Source: Hyphomicrobiales bacterium
GTDB lineage: Bacteria > Pseudomonadota > Alphaproteobacteria > Rhizobiales > Hyphomicrobiaceae
Direction of reading: 5' to 3'
DNA: 10,040 bases
Assembly: GCA_017304275.1 (NCBI GenBank)
Contig: JAFKKW010000369.1
Location: forward strand, 1 to 10,040
Within the stretch, counting starts at the first letter, position 1. Every line of letters starts with the position of its first letter. The notes under the pieces were generated by a model. It saw nothing but the letters and a program-made list of their open reading frames with translations. It had not been told where the DNA came from and ran no database searches. This document shows, in pieces, positions 6,184 through 10,040 of this stretch. A program made the translations under genes and the position numbers.

Positions 6184-6945
6184 TCAAATCACGACGGTGG
6201 CCTTTTGGCCCATCGCGGCCTGGACGGCGCGCAGCGGCCGTGCCGCCTTCCAGACGTTCTCGATGCGGAACTGCTCGTGGCCGCCGCCGAAGATCGACAC
6301 CTTGGCCTCTATGTCGCTGGTGCCGAGGCCGAGGAAGCCGAGCGCCAGGATCTTGTGGGCGATGATGTCATCGCTGTACCGCGTGAGGCGGACGTGCAGC
6401 GCCGACCAGCTTTCGGGAGCGCGGCCGAGCGCGGCTCCGAACAGGTGTACGTGTTCCACCTGCGTGCCGCGCACGCGCCAGTAGCTCAGGCGGTCAACGA
6501 TGAAGACAATCACGAACCAGACGACGAAGAGCACCGTGGACAGCAGGAGATAGAAGGCGAGGTTCATGTGCAGCAGCAGCGACGGCGGCGTCGTCCAGAG
6601 ACCCGGCATGGTCATGACGAAATAGGTGGCGACGGCGGCGCCTCCCAGGAGCAGGAGCAGCAGCAGGGCGTGGACACCGCGGGCGCGGACCGACGTTGCG
6701 ACGATGACGAGCAAAAGGAGGAGCGTGAAGGATAGGCCGACCCAGGGGCTGGGGTGAATGAAGAGCGGCTTGGCGCCCTCGCCGATCGTGAGCCTGTCGC
6801 CCTGGACGTAGGTGAGGCCGGCACAGACGAAGCCGTAGGCCCAGACGACCCACCAATAAATGATGGGCGAGTGCGCATAGATGCGGATTTCCTGGCTTCC
6901 CGGCGCCGTGGACGCAGGGCCGGTGGCTTGATCCGGCGAAACCAT
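6184..6945 (-). CDS. Unrecognised membrane protein with four helices and a cytoplasmic C-terminal domain
   Basis: I cannot assign a function to this 253-residue protein. After a short polar N-terminus it begins with a distinctive aromatic stretch, RIYAHSPIIYWWVVWAYGFV (21-40), that runs into the first helix (about 27-47). Further helices lie near 68-87, 92-113 and 127-150; the third is a poly-Leu run. The remaining 100 residues are polar and probably cytoplasmic, with a folded look: HLFGAALGRAPESW (167-180), RLTRYSDDIIAHKILALGFLGLGTSDIEAKV (about 186-216), and ENVWKAARPLRAV near the end. I recall similar YSHS-x-xYWW openings in uncharacterised membrane proteins of other bacteria, but that is memory only. 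ATG 6945 has a strong ribosome site (AGGGGAG, 7-8 bases away). The gene is in the same direction as rimO but 95 bases downstream of it, with its own likely promoter. Confidence 0.8.
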   Translation of the reverse strand: MVSPDQATGPASTAPGSQEIRIYAHSPIIYWWVVWAYGFVCAGLTYVQGDRLTIGEGAKPLFIHPSPWVGLSFTLLLLLVIVATSVRARGVHALLLLLLLGGAAVATYFVMTMPGLWTTPPSLLLHMNLAFYLLLSTVLFVVWFVIVFIVDRLSYWRVRGTQVEHVHLFGAALGRAPESWSALHVRLTRYSDDIIAHKILALGFLGLGTSDIEAKVSIFGGGHEQFRIENVWKAARPLRAVQAAMGQKATVVI

Positions 6946-6973
6946 TGAACAGCTCCCCTCGACTTTTGGCCGA

Positions 6974-7003
6974 ACTGTCGCACCGGGTTCCGTGGACTGT
7001 CAA
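6974..7003 (-). promoter_or_regulatory. Candidate promoter for the 253-residue membrane protein
   Basis: On the minus strand a perfect TTGACA (7003-6998) is followed after 18 bases by GACAGT (6979-6974). The predicted start near 6967 would leave a leader of about 20 bases before ATG 6945, enough for the AGGGGAG ribosome site. The -10 box is only a 3-of-6 match. Confidence 0.4.
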
Positions 7004-7040
7004 TGCGAGCCCAGATGCGGGACGCGGTTAACGATACGGC

Positions 7041-8414
7041 TCAGGGCTTCTCTGCAACGGTTGCCCAGAGGTCGTAGTCGTCGGCGACATCGACGCGTGC
7101 TTTCACAATGTCACCGGGCTTCAGCGACGGCTCGCCGTTGAGGAACACGCTGCCGTCGATCTCGGGGGCGTCCCACTTGGAGCGGCCGGTGGCGCCGTCC
7201 TCATCCACCTCGTCGACGATGACGTCGATCGTGGTGCCGACGCGCGCTGCCAGGATCTCGCGGGAGACCTCCTGCTGCACGGCCATGAAGCGGTGCCAGC
7301 GTTCCTCCTTGACCTCCTCGGCTACGGCGCCCTCGAGCTCGTTGGCCTTGGCGCCGGAGACGGCCTCGTACTTGAAGCAGCCGACGCGGTTGAGCTTGGC
7401 CTCGCGCAGCCAGTCGAGCAGGAATGAGAAGTCCTCCTCGGTCTCGCCCGGAAAGCCGACGATGAAGGTCGAGCGGACGGCGAGGTCGGGGCAGACTTTG
7501 CGCCAGTTGGCGATGCGCTCGGCGGTCTTCTCCTGGTGCGCGGGGCGGCGCATGGCCTTCAGCACCCTTGGAGAGGCATGCTGGAAGGGGATGTCGAGAT
7601 AAGGAAGGATCTTGCCCTCGGCCATCAGCGGGATCACGTCGTCGACATGCGGATAGGGGTAGACGTAGTGCAGCCGCGTCCAGACGCCGAGCTCGCCCAA
7701 GGCGCGGGAGAGGTCGAGAAACTTCGCTTTCAGCGGTGCGCCTTTCCAGGTGCTTTCCGCGTATCTGATGTCGAGACCGTAGGCGCTGGTGTCCTGGCTG
7801 ATGACGAGCAGCTCCTTGACGCCCGCTTTGACGAGGCGCTCGGCCTCGCCCATCACGTGGTTGGCCGGGCGGCTCGCGAGGTCGCCGCGGATCGAGGGGA
7901 TGATGCAGAACGTGCAGCGGTTGTTACAGCCCTCGGAGATCTTCAGATAGGCGTAGTGGCGCGGTGTGAGGTGCAGGCCCTCGGGCGGCACGAGGTCGAG
8001 GTAGGGGTCGTGCAGTGGCGGCACGGCGTCGTGCACGGCGGAGACGACCTGCTCGTACTGGTGCGGGCCGGTGACCGATAGCACGCCGGGATGAACCTCG
8101 CGGATGCGTCCTTCCTCGACGCCCATGCAGCCGGTGACGATGACGCGGCCGTTCTCGGCCAGCGCCTCGCCGATGGCGTCGAGGCTTTCCTGCTTGGCGC
8201 TGTCGAGGAAGCCGCAGGTGTTGACGACGACGACGTCGGCGCCGGCGTAGTCGGGGGCGACCTGATAGCCTTCGGCGCGCAGCTTGGTGATGATGCGCTC
8301 GCTGTCGACCAGGGCCTTCGGGCAGCCGAGCGAGACGAACCCGACCTTGGGGACGGGTTTCGCTTCCCGGATCGCGGGGGAGGACGAGAGGCTGGTCGTG
8401 GTTTTTGCGGTCAT
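7041..8414 (-). CDS. rimO: Ribosomal protein S12 methylthiotransferase RimO
   Basis: RimO is a cytoplasmic radical-SAM enzyme that adds a methylthio group to the beta carbon of a conserved aspartate of ribosomal protein S12, using two 4Fe-4S clusters. The 457 residues show the full family layout. The N-terminal UPF0004/MTTase domain has Cys31 (SLGCPKALVDSE), Cys67 (VNTCGF) and Cys96 (VTGCMG) as ligands of the auxiliary cluster. The radical-SAM domain has the CxxxCxxC motif at Cys163, Cys167 and Cys170 (EGCNNRCTFC), followed by IPSIRGD. The C-terminal TRAM domain covers about 390-455. SLGCPKALVDSE and IPSIRGDLASRP are RimO-type rather than MiaB-type. ATG 8414 has AAGG 7 bases upstream and leaves about 20 polar residues before the domain, a little longer than E. 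coli RimO (441). It lies 80 bases downstream of chrA on the same strand; no functional link to its neighbours is evident. Confidence 0.97.
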   Translation of the reverse strand: MTAKTTTSLSSSPAIREAKPVPKVGFVSLGCPKALVDSERIITKLRAEGYQVAPDYAGADVVVVNTCGFLDSAKQESLDAIGEALAENGRVIVTGCMGVEEGRIREVHPGVLSVTGPHQYEQVVSAVHDAVPPLHDPYLDLVPPEGLHLTPRHYAYLKISEGCNNRCTFCIIPSIRGDLASRPANHVMGEAERLVKAGVKELLVISQDTSAYGLDIRYAESTWKGAPLKAKFLDLSRALGELGVWTRLHYVYPYPHVDDVIPLMAEGKILPYLDIPFQHASPRVLKAMRRPAHQEKTAERIANWRKVCPDLAVRSTFIVGFPGETEEDFSFLLDWLREAKLNRVGCFKYEAVSGAKANELEGAVAEEVKEERWHRFMAVQQEVSREILAARVGTTIDVIVDEVDEDGATGRSKWDAPEIDGSVFLNGEPSLKPGDIVKARVDVADDYDLWATVAEKP

Positions 8415-8441
8415 TCCGGACCTTGAAGCTAGGGAAGCGGC

Positions 8442-8469
8442 CTTCTAGCACAGGTCGGGGTGCGGAGAA
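8442..8469 (-). promoter_or_regulatory. Weak candidate promoter for rimO
   Basis: On the minus strand TTCTCC (8469-8464) is separated by 16 bases from TAGAAG (8447-8442), which has a TG two bases ahead (extended -10). Transcription would begin about 20 bases before the rimO ATG. The match is modest, and part of the chrA-rimO hairpin lies in the spacer. Confidence 0.25.
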
Positions 8470-8476
8470 GCCCCGA
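8455..8476 (-). terminator. Small hairpin between chrA and rimO, possible weak terminator
   Basis: TCGGGG (8455-8460) and CCCCGA (8471-8476) form a perfect 6-bp stem with a 10-base loop, 18 bases past the chrA stop codon on the minus strand. No T-run follows, so termination would be weak or Rho-assisted. Read-through into rimO is possible. Confidence 0.25.
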
Positions 8477-8494
8477 TGCAACTCGGCCGCAGGT

Positions 8495-9826
8495 TCAGGG
8501 CCCCGCGTACCTTATGAGCAGGGCCAGGGCCGACGTGATGCCGAGAACGGCCGGAATGTCCCATCGGCGCCAGAAGATTAGGGTGGCCGCAACGGCTGCC
8601 AAGACCACGACGCGCCCGTCGACGGACGAGAGCGCGGGGGTCCAGAGTTTCAACGGGCCGATCTCTCTCAGCGTTACGCTGGTGAAGAAGACGTGGAGGG
8701 CGAACCAGACCGCCAGGTTTAGGATCACGCCGACGGCGGCGGCGGTGATGGCGTGGAGCGCGCCTCTCAAGCGCGGCTGGCGCGTGATCCAGTCGATGTA
8801 GGGGGCGCCTGCGAAGATCCAGAGGAAGCACGGCACGAACGTTGCCCATAGCGCGACCAAGGCACCGAGCAGCCCCATGAGAAGCGGCGGTCCTCCGCCG
8901 TTACGGTAGGCGGCCAGGTAGCCGACGAACTCGGTCACGAGGATCAGAGGACCGGGCGTGGTCTCGGCGAGGCCGAGGCCGTCCATCATCGCGGTCGCGT
9001 CGATCCAGCCGTAGCGCGCGACGACGTCCTGTCCCAGGTAGGCGAGCGCGGCATAAGCGCCTCCGAACGTGACGATGGCGAGCTTCGAGAAGAGCACGCT
9101 CAACTGGGACAGCACGTGGTCGCGTCCGAACGCGGCGACGATGCCGGCGAGGGGCACGAACCAGGCGGCGAGCCAGAGGGTAACTGTGCGCAGTGTCCGG
9201 GATGGCGCGATCAGAGGGGGTGCAGGGGCGCTCTTCGCCGAGAGCGCCGCGCTCGGGACATGAAAGAACCCGAACAGCGCAGCGGCGAAAACGATCAAGG
9301 GAAACGGCAAGGCAAAAAAGAAAATGGTGACGAACGAAAGCGCGGCGATGATCCAGTGCACGCGGAGCGTCAAGGCGCGGCGCGCGATGCGCAGCAGCGC
9401 CTCGACGACGATGACGAGGACGGCGGCCTTGATGCCGAAGAAGAGCGCTTCGACCAGCGGCACGGTTCCGAACGCGGCATAGATCATCGATAGAGCGAGC
9501 ACGACCAGCGCGCCCGGCAGGACGAACAGCAGGCCTGCTGCGAGGCCGCCGGCGAAGCCGTGCAGCCGCCAGCCGACGTAGGTCGCGAGCTGCATGGCCT
9601 CGGGGCCGGGCAGCAGCATGCAGAAGCTCAGCGCGCTCAGATAGTGCGGCTCGTCGAGCCACTTCTTCTCGTCGACGATGATCCGATGCATCAGCGCGAT
9701 CTGCGCGGACGGGCCGCCGAACGACAGCAATCCGATGTGGGCGAAGGAGCGGACCACCTCGTGGAAAGACGGTGCGGATGCAGTTTCCGGCGCGGATTTG
9801 ACCGGAACGGGTGTTTCGCCAGGCAT
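8495..9826 (-). CDS. chrA: Long-chain chromate transporter ChrA (CHR family)
   Basis: This 443-residue inner-membrane protein belongs to the bidomain CHR family, which exports chromate (sulfate analogue) and gives chromate resistance; many members are annotated by homology only. The internal duplication is visible. The first half has SFGGPSAQIALM (35-46) and LLPGPEAMQLATYVGWRLHG (71-90). The second half repeats these as TFGGAYAALAYLG (253-265) and TTPGPLILVTEFVGYLAAY (289-307). Each half has about five or six hydrophobic helices, joined by a short polar linker at about 192-213 (SAALSAKSAPAPPLIAPSR). Length fits the long-chain type. ATG 9826 is supported by GAAGGAG five bases upstream. No chrB, chrF or superoxide dismutase gene of the kind found in chromate operons is within the window, although its upstream neighbour is cut off. 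It is followed by rimO on the same strand. Confidence 0.95.
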   Translation of the reverse strand: MPGETPVPVKSAPETASAPSFHEVVRSFAHIGLLSFGGPSAQIALMHRIIVDEKKWLDEPHYLSALSFCMLLPGPEAMQLATYVGWRLHGFAGGLAAGLLFVLPGALVVLALSMIYAAFGTVPLVEALFFGIKAAVLVIVVEALLRIARRALTLRVHWIIAALSFVTIFFFALPFPLIVFAAALFGFFHVPSAALSAKSAPAPPLIAPSRTLRTVTLWLAAWFVPLAGIVAAFGRDHVLSQLSVLFSKLAIVTFGGAYAALAYLGQDVVARYGWIDATAMMDGLGLAETTPGPLILVTEFVGYLAAYRNGGGPPLLMGLLGALVALWATFVPCFLWIFAGAPYIDWITRQPRLRGALHAITAAAVGVILNLAVWFALHVFFTSVTLREIGPLKLWTPALSSVDGRVVVLAAVAATLIFWRRWDIPAVLGITSALALLIRYAGP

Positions 9827-9893
9827 CGTTACTCCTTCGACCGGCTGGCCGTTGGAGCGACGCTTGGGCGAGGTGCCTGATGGGGTGGCCGCT

Positions 9894-10040
9894 GTGAAAG
9901 CCCCAGGCAGTAAACCAAAAGTCTATGCCGGCGGTCGGACCTCATTTCAGGGAAAAATCGCGATTGGCGGACATCACTTTGCGGCGCGCTCCTGGTCTGA
10001 TTTGACCGAACGTACGCGCGCTTTCGAACGCGATCGTGAC
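9894..10040 (+). CDS. Possible start of a gene running off the right edge
   Basis: From GTG 9894 a frame of 49 codons stays open to the window end. It begins VKAPGSKPKVYAGGRTSFQG and later has SWSDLTERTRAFERDRD, which reads like a plausible basic N-terminus. A GGGG sits 8 bases before the GTG, and in-frame GTGs at 9885 and 9873 are alternatives. Against it, only about half of the third codon positions are G or C, well below the neighbouring genes, so the frame may be chance. A competing minus-strand frame is open from the edge to a TGA at 9942-9944 and could instead be the tail of a gene upstream of chrA. No family is recognised for either. Confidence 0.25.
   Translation, partial: MKAPGSKPKVYAGGRTSFQGKIAIGGHHFAARSWSDLTERTRAFERDRD

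Noticed and set aside
8091..8426. 111-codon + strand frame opposite the start of rimO
   Set aside because: Antisense to the conserved Cys-bearing N-terminal domain of RimO, with a D/G/A-rich product of shadow type.
9942..10040. Minus-strand frame open from the right edge to TGA (9942-9944), possible tail of a gene upstream of chrA
   Set aside because: Only 32 codons, no recognisable motif, moderate third-position G/C; cannot be told from chance without more sequence.

Overview
The window is GC-rich chromosomal DNA with dense coding, short intergenic gaps and strongly G/C-biased third codon positions. Together with the gene families present (CHASE2-type adenylate cyclase, stand-alone FecR-domain protein, FieF-like exporter, long-chain ChrA, RimO) and a palindromic intergenic repeat of a style common in Rhizobiales, this suggests an alphaproteobacterium, probably Hyphomicrobiales (Hyphomicrobium/Rhodoplanes-like). 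The taxonomic placement is inference. I see no phage, transposase, integrase, CRISPR array, tRNA or rRNA.

Layout, left to right. (1) 3-134 (+): the last 43 codons of an unidentified gene cut by the window edge. (2) 145-963 (-): a YdjM/DUF457-type membrane-bound metal-dependent hydrolase. (3) 1212-2153 (+): a cation diffusion facilitator of the FieF type, transcribed divergently from the hydrolase. (4) 2154-2536: a gene-free stretch of 383 bases. It starts with a palindromic repeat that overlaps the exporter stop codon and ends with a good sigma70-like promoter. (5) 2537-3538 (+): a secreted FecR-domain protein with a Lys-rich linker and a glycine-zipper tail. (6) 3535-5724 (-): a CHASE2 class III adenylate cyclase, convergent with the FecR gene and overlapping it by 4 bases at the stop codons. 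(7) 5826-6161 (+): a small TfoX-N-domain protein, divergent from the cyclase. (8) 6184-6945 (-): an unrecognised four-helix membrane protein. (9) 7041-8414 (-): rimO, the ribosomal protein S12 methylthiotransferase. (10) 8495-9826 (-): a two-domain chromate transporter, ChrA. (11) The right edge holds chrA upstream sequence and only weak evidence for another gene.

How the genes fit together. Most are separate single-gene units in alternating orientations, so the window looks like ordinary chromosome with a loose envelope and metal-transport flavour (CDF exporter, ChrA) rather than one operon. The pair most likely to work together is the FecR-domain protein and the CHASE2 cyclase. Both expose a sensory or scaffold domain outside the cytoplasm, and their genes meet tail to tail with overlapping stops. 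That pairing, the unusual tail of the FecR protein, and the unknown 253-residue membrane protein are the parts most worth a second look. I found no clearly novel defence, mobile or biosynthetic system.
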